A stretch of DNA of 26,852 bases from DAOSCP01 sp035379625 (lineage in GTDB: Bacteria; Bacteroidota; Ignavibacteria; Ignavibacteriales; DAOSCP01), in contig DAOSVM010000032.1 in assembly GCA_035379625.1 (NCBI GenBank), positions 1 to 26,852 on the forward strand, written 5' to 3'. The position numbers and the translations under genes were made by a program. Position 1 is the first letter of the stretch. Every line of letters begins with the position of its first letter. The notes below the pieces were generated by a model. That model saw only the letters and a program-made list of their open reading frames with translations, did not search any database and had not been told where the DNA came from. Below, in pieces: positions 14,631 to 21,911 of this stretch.

Positions 14631-15349
14631 TAGTAATACCAGCAATAGACATTTATAATAATAAAATTGTAAGGTTAAAACAAGGTGATTTTAACCAAGT
14701 TCAATATTATGATATCGATATTTTAAGTTTATTGAAAAAATATATCGATAATGGCTTGAAAAGAATTCATATTGTTGATTTAATGGGTGCAAAGATAGGA
14801 AAAGTATCAATAAAAGAAACCATTTCTAGTATTCTTAACCATTTTCCAGAAGTTACTTTACAATTTGGTGGTGGAATAAGAAGCTATAGTATTGTTGAAG
14901 AATTAAATGATTTAGGAGTTTATTATTTTATAATTAGTTCTTTACCTTTTAAAGACCGTAATGAATTTGAGAGAATTGTAGATTTTGTAGGTGCGGATAG
15001 GATTATTATCGCATCTGATGTTTTTGAAGGGAATATTGCTATAGGTGGATGGTTAACAAAAACAGGTACTAGTATTTACGATTTTATTAATGATATGCAA
15101 AAATATAATATTAATAATTTTTTATGTACGGATATTAGTAAAGATGGTATGCTAACAGGGCCTAATGTAAATTTATATAATAAAATATTGGAGACGTTTC
15201 CGAATATAAATTTAATAGCTTCTGGTGGTATATCAAGTATTATAGATGTAAAAATATTAAAAGATAATAATCTTTATGGCTGTGTATTAGGTAAATCGTT
15301 ACTTGATAATAAAATAGAAATAGAGGAGTTAAAGAAAATTGTTAACTAA
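14627..15349 (+). CDS. hisA: ProFAR isomerase
   Basis: This (beta/alpha)8 barrel performs the Amadori rearrangement of ProFAR to PRFAR. The 240 residues match the family. Catalytic aspartates are D8 (IPAIDIYNNKIVRLKQGD) and D131 (IIASDVFEG). Phosphate-binding loops are QFGGGIRS (79-86) and LIASGGISS, followed by a VLGKSLL segment. The C-terminal half is the less conserved of the two. It overlaps hisH by 4 bases and hisF by 11 bases. Confidence 0.95.
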   Translation: MIVIPAIDIYNNKIVRLKQGDFNQVQYYDIDILSLLKKYIDNGLKRIHIVDLMGAKIGKVSIKETISSILNHFPEVTLQFGGGIRSYSIVEELNDLGVYYFIISSLPFKDRNEFERIVDFVGADRIIIASDVFEGNIAIGGWLTKTGTSIYDFINDMQKYNINNFLCTDISKDGMLTGPNVNLYNKILETFPNINLIASGGISSIIDVKILKDNNLYGCVLGKSLLDNKIEIEELKKIVN

Positions 15350-16094
15350 AAGAATAATAGCTTGTTTAGATATTAAAAATGGTGAAGTTGTAAAAGGGAT
15401 AAAATTTGAATCCTTAAAATCTGTAGGTAATGCTGTTGAACTAGCAATAAAATATGAAAATGATGGTATTGACGAGTTAACATTTCTTGATATAACTGCA
15501 ACAAATGAACATCGTAAAACTTTAATTAGTTTAGTTAAAGATATTGCTAAAAATTTACGTATTCCTTTTACTGTAGGTGGGGGAATAAAAACTATTCAAG
15601 ATATTGAAGATTTATTAGAAGCTGGAGCAGACAAAGTATCGCTTAATTCAACAATTGTAAGAAATCCAGAAATTATTTCGCATGCAGCAAAACAATTCGG
15701 CTCTCAAGCTATAGTTGCGGCTATAGATTCAAAAATTATCAATTCAACTAATAAAGTTTTTATAAACGCAGGTAAAATTGAAACAGAGCTTGTTACCGAA
15801 GAATGGGCCAAAAAAGTTTATGATTTAGGAGCAGGGGAAATATTATTAACTTCAATGGATCATGATGGAACAAAAAATGGTTATCCATTAGAGCTTTTGA
15901 AAAAAATATCTGAATTAGTTCCGCTTCCTTTAATTGCGTCAGGTGGCGCTGGTAATATGGTTCATTTTTTAGAAGCTTTTTCTTATGCAAATGTTGATGC
16001 CTGTTTGGCAGCAAGTTTATTTCATTATAATGAAATACAAATTAATGAATTAAAAAAATTCTTAAAATTAAATAATATTGAGGTAAGATTATGA
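15339..16094 (+). CDS. hisF: Imidazole glycerol phosphate synthase, cyclase subunit
   Basis: This barrel subunit turns PRFAR plus ammonia from HisH into IGP and AICAR, the latter linking to purine synthesis. The 251 residues carry the canonical N-terminus LTKRIIACLDIKNGEVVKG with D11, and D130 in VAAIDSK. These are the two catalytic aspartates at the standard positions. TVGGGIKT and IASGGAG are the phosphate sites. The start codon is TTG (15339), supported by AGGAG at 15324-15328 ten bases upstream and by the family N-terminus; no ATG fits. It overlaps hisA by 11 bases and hisIE by 4. Confidence 0.96.
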   Translation: MLTKRIIACLDIKNGEVVKGIKFESLKSVGNAVELAIKYENDGIDELTFLDITATNEHRKTLISLVKDIAKNLRIPFTVGGGIKTIQDIEDLLEAGADKVSLNSTIVRNPEIISHAAKQFGSQAIVAAIDSKIINSTNKVFINAGKIETELVTEEWAKKVYDLGAGEILLTSMDHDGTKNGYPLELLKKISELVPLPLIASGGAGNMVHFLEAFSYANVDACLAASLFHYNEIQINELKKFLKLNNIEVRL

Positions 16095-16699
16095 TAAATT
16101 TAACAGACATTGATTTTCAAAAATCCAATGGATTGGTTCCTGCTATTGTTATTGATTATTTTACTAATGATGTTTTAATGTTAGGTTATATGAATAAAGA
16201 AGCTTTTGAAGAAACAATAAAATTAAAAAAAGTTACTTTCTATAGCAGGACAAAAGAAAGGTTATGGACAAAGGGAGAAACTTCACAAAATTACCTAAAT
16301 TTAGTTGATATTAAATTAGATTGCGATAATGATACTATTTTAGTATACGCTAAACCAGATGGTAATATTTGTCATTTGAATAGATATTCTTGTTTCGGTA
16401 CTGATAAAAATTCTGTTCTTTTTCTTAAAAAATTACAAGATATTATAAAAGAAAGAAAATCTTTAAAACCAGAAGAATCTTATACAGCTAGATTATTTAA
16501 TAAAGGTAAAAATAAAATTATTCAAAAAGTTGGTGAAGAAGCAGTAGAAGTTGTCATCGCAGCTAAAAATGAGGACAAGAATGAAATTATAAATGAGAGT
16601 GCAGATTTACTTTATCATTTATTGGTTATGCTTGAAGCGTCAAATATAGATATAAACGAAGTAGTTGATTGTTTAATTGAAAGACATAAAAAGCATTAA
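16091..16699 (+). CDS. hisIE: Bifunctional phosphoribosyl-AMP cyclohydrolase / phosphoribosyl-ATP pyrophosphatase
   Basis: This 202-residue fusion performs steps 2 and 3. The N-terminal HisI domain (1-~105) shows GLVPAIVIDYFTNDVLMLGYMN, FYSRTKERLWTKGETS and the zinc cysteines C78 (LDCDND), C94 and C101 (CHLNRYSCF). The usual GP-x-CHTG text is changed to GNICHLN, but the cysteines and His remain. The C-terminal HisE domain (~108-202) shows SYTARLFNKGKNKIIQKVGEEAVEVVIAA and ESADLLYHLLVML, the all-alpha MazG-like metal site. It is last in the operon, and its stop codon overlaps the stop region of the convergent CNNM gene. No terminator is visible between the two. Confidence 0.96.
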   Translation: MINLTDIDFQKSNGLVPAIVIDYFTNDVLMLGYMNKEAFEETIKLKKVTFYSRTKERLWTKGETSQNYLNLVDIKLDCDNDTILVYAKPDGNICHLNRYSCFGTDKNSVLFLKKLQDIIKERKSLKPEESYTARLFNKGKNKIIQKVGEEAVEVVIAAKNEDKNEIINESADLLYHLLVMLEASNIDINEVVDCLIERHKKH

Positions 16700-17922
16700 G
16701 ATAATAATTCAATTTTTACTAAATCAATTTTTTTGCCATCTGATTTAATAATGTGAAATCTTAAATTGTTTATAGTTATAATTTCATTTTTTTGTGGTAT
16801 TTTACCAGAATGGAAAGTAATGAATCCAGAAATGGTTTCATAATTTCCTTCTGGTAACTGAATAGTTTTTATTCTTGTATTAAAATCTTCGATTTCAATC
16901 ATTCCACTTGCGATAATGTGTTTATTGGGTAATTCTTTACAAATATATTCATCATCGTCATATTCGTCTTTAATATCACCAAATAATTCTTCAACGATAT
17001 CTTCTAATGTGATAATTCCACTTGTGCCACCAAATTCATCAATAACAACTGCTATAGAAACTTTTTTAGCAGTAAAATCTTTCAATGCTTCTGTTACTTT
17101 TTTAGATTCTGGAATGTATATGATGTCTCTAATAATTTCTGATAGGGTAGAAGGATTATTTAAGCAATCTAAAGCTAAAACATATCCAACTATATTATCC
17201 AAATTTTTTTCATAAACTGGAAATTTTGAATAGCCAGTTTCGTTGTGAAGAGTAATTAAATCACCAATTGTTTGGTTAACTTCAATACCAACAATTTCAG
17301 TTCGAGGTCGAACAATTTCACCAACTTTAGTTTGGCTAATTTCTAATATATTACTGATAATATTGCTTTCTTTTTCATTTACAATCCCAGCTTCTTTGCT
17401 TTCTTCAACAATTTTTTCTATATCTTTTTTACTAAATGAATCATAAATATTTTCTTCTGAAATTTTAGATTTTATAATGAAAATATTGGAAATAAATGAA
17501 AATATTTGAACTATTGGTCGGATTGTCCAATTGAATAAATATAAAGGAGATATAGAATAAGCGAGATAAGTATCTGGAATTTCTCTAGCTATTACTTTTG
17601 GTATAATTTCACCAAATAAAAGTAAAATAATAGTCGATAAAATTAAAATTCCAATATCTGAAAGATAATTTGTTAACATTATAGTAGCTAAAGTAGAAAA
17701 TGTAATATTAACAATATTATTACCGATTAAAATTGTTGTAAAAAAATAATTGGAGTTGTTAGAAAAGTAAGCAATTGAACGACCAACAAGGCTATCTTTT
17801 TTGCTTAGTATTTTGATTTTTAATTTATTAGTAACAATATAGGCAATTTCTGTAGATGAAAAATAAGCACTAAGAACTAATGAAAGCAAAGATATTAAAA
17901 TATATGAATTAAACATTTTCAA
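16696..17922 (-). CDS. CNNM/CBS-domain membrane protein (CorC/TlyC/'hemolysin' family)
   Basis: This 408-residue protein has three parts. The N-terminal DUF21/CNNM region (1-~165) has about four hydrophobic segments, with the FSSTEIAY motif near residue 21 and FGEIIPKVIARE near 103. A paired CBS module (about 195-310) follows, with MVRPRTEIV-type text (EIVRPRTEIVGIEV) and SIAVVIDEFGGTSGIITLEDIVEELFGDI. The last ~85 residues are a CorC_HlyC domain. Relatives transport or control Mg2+/Co2+; the 'hemolysin' name is historical. It converges on hisIE (4-bp overlap) and diverges from the membrane gene at 18013. Confidence 0.92.
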   Translation of the reverse strand: MKMFNSYILISLLSLVLSAYFSSTEIAYIVTNKLKIKILSKKDSLVGRSIAYFSNNSNYFFTTILIGNNIVNITFSTLATIMLTNYLSDIGILILSTIILLLFGEIIPKVIAREIPDTYLAYSISPLYLFNWTIRPIVQIFSFISNIFIIKSKISEENIYDSFSKKDIEKIVEESKEAGIVNEKESNIISNILEISQTKVGEIVRPRTEIVGIEVNQTIGDLITLHNETGYSKFPVYEKNLDNIVGYVLALDCLNNPSTLSEIIRDIIYIPESKKVTEALKDFTAKKVSIAVVIDEFGGTSGIITLEDIVEELFGDIKDEYDDDEYICKELPNKHIIASGMIEIEDFNTRIKTIQLPEGNYETISGFITFHSGKIPQKNEIITINNLRFHIIKSDGKKIDLVKIELLS

Positions 17923-17962
17923 AGAGATATTTTATTTGAGACTTTTTAAATATAAAAAAAAA

Positions 17963-17991
17963 TTGTTATATTTGAAAGTTAATAATATAAT
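17963..17991 (+). promoter_or_regulatory. Candidate promoter of the 18013-19917 cluster
   Basis: TTGTTA (17963-17968) and TATAAT (17986-17991) are 17 bp apart, the same architecture as the his promoter. This would start transcription near 17998, 15 bases before the ATG. A TAnnTTTG-type Bacteroidota -7 element (TATATTTG, 17967-17974) overlaps it, so the true recognition mode is open. Confidence 0.5.
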
Positions 17992-18012
17992 AACTAAAAA
18001 AGAGATTAAGAA

Positions 18013-18555
18013 ATGGAAAAATTAAAATTATTTCCAAAAATATTGTTTTTTATATCATTATCATCTCTGAGTATATGGATTGGAGCAAATTTTGTTAAAG
18101 TATCATTATTATTTAATTTATTTCAACCATTACCTAATTTACCATTAAAATCTTTATATTCTAATCTATTTAATAATGATGCAGTAAATTTTAATTCTTG
18201 GTTCACTATTTTAAAACCTATTTTTTCAATTACTGTAATAACTTTTTATGTTTATGTAGTTTTTCAAGTGCTATTTTTATTATTTTCTAGAATAAATATA
18301 AAAAATAACGGATGGATATTTTTAAGTTTAATATTAACAGTTATTTTGTTGGGTTTTGAATTATATCTCAATAATTTTGATATGAAATTAATTTCATCTA
18401 ACAATATAAATCCAAAAGATACTGTGGAATTAATTCGTTTAAGAATAAATAAAATTCCTAATTTTGTTTACGCTGAAATATTAATGGGTTTAACAATTTT
18501 GTTTTTAATGATATTTCAACCATTAGTAAAAAAAGAGAAAAATGCCGAATTATAA
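18013..18555 (+). CDS. Four-helix membrane protein, unknown function
   Basis: This 180-residue protein is highly hydrophobic, with predicted membrane segments at about 8-30, 66-92, 100-118 and 152-172. A polar, Asn-rich loop lies between segments 3 and 4, and a lysine-rich tail (VKKEKNAEL) follows. The first-helix text SLSIWIGANFVKVSLLFNLFQ with a later partner helix resembles small DUF4149-like membrane proteins, but I cannot assign it with confidence. It opens a cluster with the 95-aa unknown (14-bp overlap), aroQ and a HAD phosphatase. Nothing in the sequence ties it to shikimate metabolism. Confidence 0.7.
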   Translation: MEKLKLFPKILFFISLSSLSIWIGANFVKVSLLFNLFQPLPNLPLKSLYSNLFNNDAVNFNSWFTILKPIFSITVITFYVYVVFQVLFLLFSRINIKNNGWIFLSLILTVILLGFELYLNNFDMKLISSNNINPKDTVELIRLRINKIPNFVYAEILMGLTILFLMIFQPLVKKEKNAEL

Positions 18556-18829
18556 AGAAAAACAAATTGAAGGATTTATTGAAGATTTAAAAAATATTGC
18601 CAGAGAACAGGGAATTACTGTTAGATTTGAAAAAGGTGACTTTAAAGGTGGTTTTTGTATCTTAAAAGCTTCTAAAATGATTGTTATTAATAAAAATAGT
18701 GACATTAAAAGAAAGGCGATTACCTTAATCAGAGCATTAAAGGAAATTGGGCTAGATAGAAGTGTATATGTTAATCCTAAATTACAACAATTTATAGAGG
18801 ATTTTGAATATGAAAATACTGATAATTAA
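18542..18829 (+). CDS. Small conserved-looking protein, unknown function
   Basis: This 95-residue protein is soluble and mixed alpha/beta. Residues 8-24 form an amphipathic helix (IEGFIEDLKNIAREQGI). The core GDFKGGFCILKASKMIVINK at about 32-51 looks like a beta-meander with a GG turn. A second helix (KRKAITLIRALKEIGL) and a short acidic tail follow. I do not recognise the family. The frame is clearly coding: it overlaps the preceding membrane gene by 14 bp and aroQ by 20 bp. Its fold text faintly recalls small ImmA/IrrE-like domains without a zinc motif, but that is weak. Confidence 0.7.
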   Translation: MPNYKEKQIEGFIEDLKNIAREQGITVRFEKGDFKGGFCILKASKMIVINKNSDIKRKAITLIRALKEIGLDRSVYVNPKLQQFIEDFEYENTDN

Positions 18830-19250
18830 TGGGCCTAATTTAAATAAATTAGGCAAAAGAGATGTTACTAAATATGGATCTTATACACTAGATGATATAG
18901 CAGAATATTTATCGAACTCATTTCCTGATATAGATTTTACATTTTACCAATCTAATTTCGAAGGAGATATAATTAACGTTATTCAAAACGCTGAGGATGA
19001 ATTTGATGCAATAATTATAAATCCAGGTGCATATAGCCATTATTCGTATGCGATTAAAGATGCGTTGTTAGATTGCAAATTACCAAAAATTGAAGTACAT
19101 TTATCAAATATATTTGCACGGGAAGAATATAGACATAATTCTGTTACAGCAAGAGCATGTGATGGATTGATATCTGGATTAAAAAAAGAGTCATATTACC
19201 TTGCAGTTCAAGCAATTATTAACTTATTCAAAGGATTACCAAATGATTAA
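18810..19250 (+). CDS. aroQ: 3-dehydroquinate dehydratase, type II
   Basis: This enzyme converts 3-dehydroquinate to 3-dehydroshikimate in the shikimate pathway. I choose ATG 18810 (146 residues), with AGAGGA at 18796-18801 eight bases upstream. A TTG two codons earlier is too close to that site. Signatures: NGPNLNKLGKRD (7-18) with R17, the lid tyrosine Y22 in KYGS, NPGAYSHYSYAIKDAL (71-86), EVHLSNIFAREEYRHNSV (95-112) with H97, and ACDGLISGLKKESY. The family forms dodecamers. No other aro gene is present here. It overlaps both neighbours. Confidence 0.96.
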   Translation: MKILIINGPNLNKLGKRDVTKYGSYTLDDIAEYLSNSFPDIDFTFYQSNFEGDIINVIQNAEDEFDAIIINPGAYSHYSYAIKDALLDCKLPKIEVHLSNIFAREEYRHNSVTARACDGLISGLKKESYYLAVQAIINLFKGLPND

Positions 19251-19917
19251 AGCAATAGTATTTGATTTAGATAACACATTGGTTGATTTTATGAAAATGA
19301 AAACCAATGCTGTATGGGCTGCAATTTATGCAATGATTGATGCAGGATTAAATATTGAACCACAAAAAGCAAAAGAAATTATTGATGAAATATATAGAGA
19401 GCAAGGTATTGAATATCAACAAGTTTTTGATTTATTCTTAACTAAAATTTTAGGAAGGATTGATTATAGATATTTAGCTTCTGGAATTGTCGCTTACCGA
19501 AAAGCTAGAGAAGCAGCCTTAAGTCCATATCCACATGTACATAGAACTATCACAGAATTAATTAAAAAAGGCATTAAAATAGCTATTTTATCGGATGCTC
19601 CTGCAAAAGAAGCTTGGTTAAGATTAGCTTATATGAATTTTCAACATTATTTTGATGTAGTTGTTACATATGATGATACAAAAGAGAGGAAACCAAGTCC
19701 TATAGCTTTTCATACAGTTATTTCAAGACTTAATACGCGTCCAGAAGAAACTTTAATGGTTGGTGATTGGAACGAAAGAGATATAATTGGAGCTAAAAAT
19801 ATTGGTATGAAAACAGCTTTTGCAAAATATGGTGATACTTTTAACACAGAAAAACATGATGCCGATTATGAATTAAAAGATATAAGTGATATTTTGTATA
19901 TAATTGATAATCAATAA
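19243..19917 (+). CDS. HAD-superfamily hydrolase
   Basis: This 224-residue protein is taken from ATG 19243, supported by AAGGA at 19231-19235. A longer frame from TTG 19201 would run back into aroQ and lacks a ribosome site. HAD motifs: I, VFDLDNTLVDF (D8 and D10); II, ILSDAPAKEAW; III, KPSPIAFH; IV, VGDWNERDIIGAKNIG. A helical cap of about 75 residues lies between motifs I and II, placing it with subfamily I phosphatases of the YjjG/phosphoglycolate type. The substrate is unknown. It is a possible source of the histidinol-phosphate phosphatase step missing from the his operon, but it does not resemble HisB-N. It overlaps aroQ by 8 bases. Confidence 0.9.
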   Translation: MIKAIVFDLDNTLVDFMKMKTNAVWAAIYAMIDAGLNIEPQKAKEIIDEIYREQGIEYQQVFDLFLTKILGRIDYRYLASGIVAYRKAREAALSPYPHVHRTITELIKKGIKIAILSDAPAKEAWLRLAYMNFQHYFDVVVTYDDTKERKPSPIAFHTVISRLNTRPEETLMVGDWNERDIIGAKNIGMKTAFAKYGDTFNTEKHDADYELKDISDILYIIDNQ

Positions 19918-19941
19918 GTTATTAAATTTATTTAACTTATT
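19913..19941 (+). terminator. Weak candidate terminator after the HAD gene
   Basis: AATAAGTTA (19913-19921) and TAACTTATT (19933-19941) form a 9-bp stem overlapping the HAD stop codon, followed by TTC. It has only one G-C pair and a short T run, so it may be chance in AT-rich DNA. Confidence 0.3.
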
Positions 19942-20004
19942 TTCTAAATTTACTTGTTTTTCTGATGTAATTTTAATATTTTTAGGAAAAATAAAATTTT
20001 CTTT

Positions 20005-20463
20005 ATGAAAGATTTAGGAATAAATAGATTATATTACAGTATAGGCGATGTTAGTAAGATAACAGGTGTCAATAAGCATGTAATAAGATATTGGGAAACA
20101 GTCTTTTCTGAATTGAAACCTATGAAAAATAGGGCAGGGAATAGAATTTTTACTACGAAAGATATTGATATTATCTTGAAAATAAAGAAAATGCTAAAAG
20201 AAGAAAAATATACAATTGAAGGTGCAAAAGCTCAACTTAAATATTACTTAGAAAATAAAGAGACGGAAGCTAACAATAATGATGAATATCGTGTTGCAAC
20301 TATCAAAAAAGTATCGAATAAACAACATAATGATTTATTTGATGAATTAGATAAATTTGCTGCAAAAGTATCACACAAATCATCAATAGAACTTACCAAA
20401 GAATATAAAGATAAGTTGCAGCATATCAGAGATTTGCTAATACAAGTTTATAATAAACTTTAA
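20005..20463 (+). CDS. MerR-family transcriptional regulator
   Basis: This 152-residue protein has a MerR winged-helix domain at 10-80. YSIGDVSKITGVNKHVIRYWE (11-31) is the helix-turn-helix, and RAGNRIFTTKDI is the wing. The remaining ~70 residues are charged and helical (TIEGAKAQLKYYLENKE, then SIELTKEYKDKLQHIRDLLIQVYNKL), probably the dimer coiled coil. No cysteine metal site or effector domain is present. Small MerR proteins like this are common in Bacteroidota with unknown targets. Its TAA stop is immediately followed by the first base of tRNA-Pro. Confidence 0.92.
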   Translation: MKDLGINRLYYSIGDVSKITGVNKHVIRYWETVFSELKPMKNRAGNRIFTTKDIDIILKIKKMLKEEKYTIEGAKAQLKYYLENKETEANNNDEYRVATIKKVSNKQHNDLFDELDKFAAKVSHKSSIELTKEYKDKLQHIRDLLIQVYNKL

Positions 20464-20538
20464 CGGAGCGTAGCGCAGCCCGGCTAGCGCACTACCTTGG
20501 GGTGGTAGGGGTCGCGGGTTCAAATCCCGCCGTTCCGA
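20464..20538 (+). tRNA. tRNA-Pro (anticodon GGG)
   Basis: The 75 bases fold as a full cloverleaf. Acceptor arms are CGGAGCG and CGTTCCG with one G-U. The D stem is GCGC/GCGC, and the anticodon stem CTACC/GGTAG has loop TTGGGGT giving anticodon GGG. The T stem is GCGGG/CCCGC with loop TTCAAAT, and the discriminator is A. CCA is not encoded. It begins directly after the MerR stop codon and ends one base before the convergent AlaX-like gene's stop codon, so its 5' end probably comes from processing of the merR transcript. Confidence 0.97.
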
Positions 20539-20997
20539 CTACATTTTTTCATTCCTTTCCAATTTGAATCTTATCCGTAATATATCGTTTTCAAAACTTG
20601 ATGATATTATCTTAAATTTGCCAATTTCTGAAGTGTTACTCACGTGTAAACCTATGCAAGGACAAGCGTCATAATCACCAACTTTTATTATCCTTATTTT
20701 TCCATTAACTTTAGCTTCATCTGGTAATCTCTCTAAATTAAATATTTTTTCAGCTTCTTCTAAGGTTATAAATTCTTCAAAAACTGGTAAATTTTGTTGA
20801 ATTATGTCATTGACTCTTTTTTCAATTTGTTTGATTTCATCATCATTAAGATTTCTATCAAAATTTTTATAATCGCATTTAGATTTTTTCTTTTCGATAT
20901 GATTTGAAAATGATCTTCCTTTATTAAACATTCTTACCATAGTTTGATTTAAGATATGTTCAGCAGTATGCATATCAGGGCAGTAATCTTTAGCCAT
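20539..20997 (-). CDS. AlaX-like tRNA-editing (SAD) domain protein
   Basis: This 152-residue protein carries the zinc motif of AlaRS/ThrRS editing domains: HTAEH with H10 and H14, and CPCIGLH with C114 and H118 (the CxxxH half). KVGDYDACPCIGLHVSNTSEIGKFKIISSS is the typical second half of the SAD fold. It is shorter than most AlaX proteins and lacks the N-terminal beta-barrel of AlaRS-derived forms. The family hydrolyses Ser- or Gly-tRNA-Ala (AlaX) or related mischarged tRNAs; the exact substrate cannot be read here. AGGAG at 21006-21010 supports the start. The gene converges on tRNA-Pro with no spacer and lies downstream of the nagB terminator. Confidence 0.82.
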   Translation of the reverse strand: MAKDYCPDMHTAEHILNQTMVRMFNKGRSFSNHIEKKKSKCDYKNFDRNLNDDEIKQIEKRVNDIIQQNLPVFEEFITLEEAEKIFNLERLPDEAKVNGKIRIIKVGDYDACPCIGLHVSNTSEIGKFKIISSSFENDILRIRFKLERNEKM

Positions 20998-21054
20998 ATG
21001 TTTTACTCCTATATTCTAAGTTTACATAATACACATTATCGGAAAAAAGGATTA

Positions 21055-21082
21055 ACAAAAGGGAAGGTATCAAATACCTTCC
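21055..21082 (-). terminator. Intrinsic terminator of the nagB operon
   Basis: Read on the minus strand, GGAAGGTAT (21082-21074) and ATACCTTCC (21070-21062) form a perfect 9-bp stem with a 3-nt loop, then C-TTTT-G-TT. The loop holds part of the nagB stop codon. The T run is interrupted, so it is a good but not perfect terminator. Confidence 0.65.
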
Positions 21083-21891
21083 AATAAATTTTCTGGAATT
21101 AAGTTGTTCTTTTCAATACTTAAGAAATATTTATAAGTTGCAACTTTTAATTCATCTGTTGCTGGATCGTCACATACAATTAACGATTTTGGATGTAATT
21201 GTAAAGCACTTACTGTCCACATATGATTAATTCCTTCCTCAATAGCATGTCTTAAAGCTCTTGCTTTATTATGGCCTGTTGCTAAAATAAGTACTTCTTC
21301 AGAATCAGTAATTGTTTTAATGCCGACAGTTAAAGCTTGTCTAGGAACTTTGTTGGGGTCGTTTTCGAAAAATCTTGCATTAGCAAGAATTGTATCATCA
21401 TTTAATGTTTTGATTCTTGTTCTAGAACTTAAAGATGAGCCCGGCTCATTAAATGCAATATGCCCATCGGCGCCAACACCACCTAAAAATAAATTTATTC
21501 CGCCACATTTTTTAATTTTATTTTCATAGTTTTCACATTCGGCATATAAATCTGTAGCATTGCCATTCAGAATATTAACATTTTCTTTTTTAATATTAAT
21601 ATGTTTGAAAAAATTATTCCACATGAATGAATGATAACTTTCTGGATGATCTTCTGGCAAACCAACGTATTCATCCATATTAAAAGTAATTACATTTTCG
21701 AAACTTAAAACTGCTTTGTTGTACAATTCAATTAGGTATTTATAAGTTCCTAATGGTGTTGAACCAGTTGGTAAACCTAAAACAAATGCTTTATTAGGAT
21801 TCTTTTTTTGATGTTTCAAAATCCTTCTTGCAATATAATAAGCAGTCCATTTTGAAGCAAGATCATAATTATTCTGAATAATAAGTCGCAT
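21070..21891 (-). CDS. nagB: Glucosamine-6-phosphate deaminase
   Basis: This enzyme converts glucosamine-6-phosphate to fructose-6-phosphate and ammonia, the step that returns amino sugars to glycolysis. The 273 residues match the family. Signatures: LGLPTGSTPLGTY (38-50), FNMDEYVGL (70-78) with the proton-transfer Asp73, and GVGADGHIAFNEPGSSL (138-154) with D142, H144 and E149. These sit one position later than in E. coli NagB. GGGGGA lies before the ATG. It is third in a minus-strand cluster after the NlpC/P60 and epimerase genes, with a 20-base gap, suggesting joint recycling of wall sugars and peptides. No nagA is present in the window. Confidence 0.96.
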   Translation of the reverse strand: MRLIIQNNYDLASKWTAYYIARRILKHQKKNPNKAFVLGLPTGSTPLGTYKYLIELYNKAVLSFENVITFNMDEYVGLPEDHPESYHSFMWNNFFKHINIKKENVNILNGNATDLYAECENYENKIKKCGGINLFLGGVGADGHIAFNEPGSSLSSRTRIKTLNDDTILANARFFENDPNKVPRQALTVGIKTITDSEEVLILATGHNKARALRHAIEEGINHMWTVSALQLHPKSLIVCDDPATDELKVATYKYFLSIEKNNLIPENLLEGI

Positions 21892-21911
21892 AAATCCCCC
21901 AATTTATTGAA

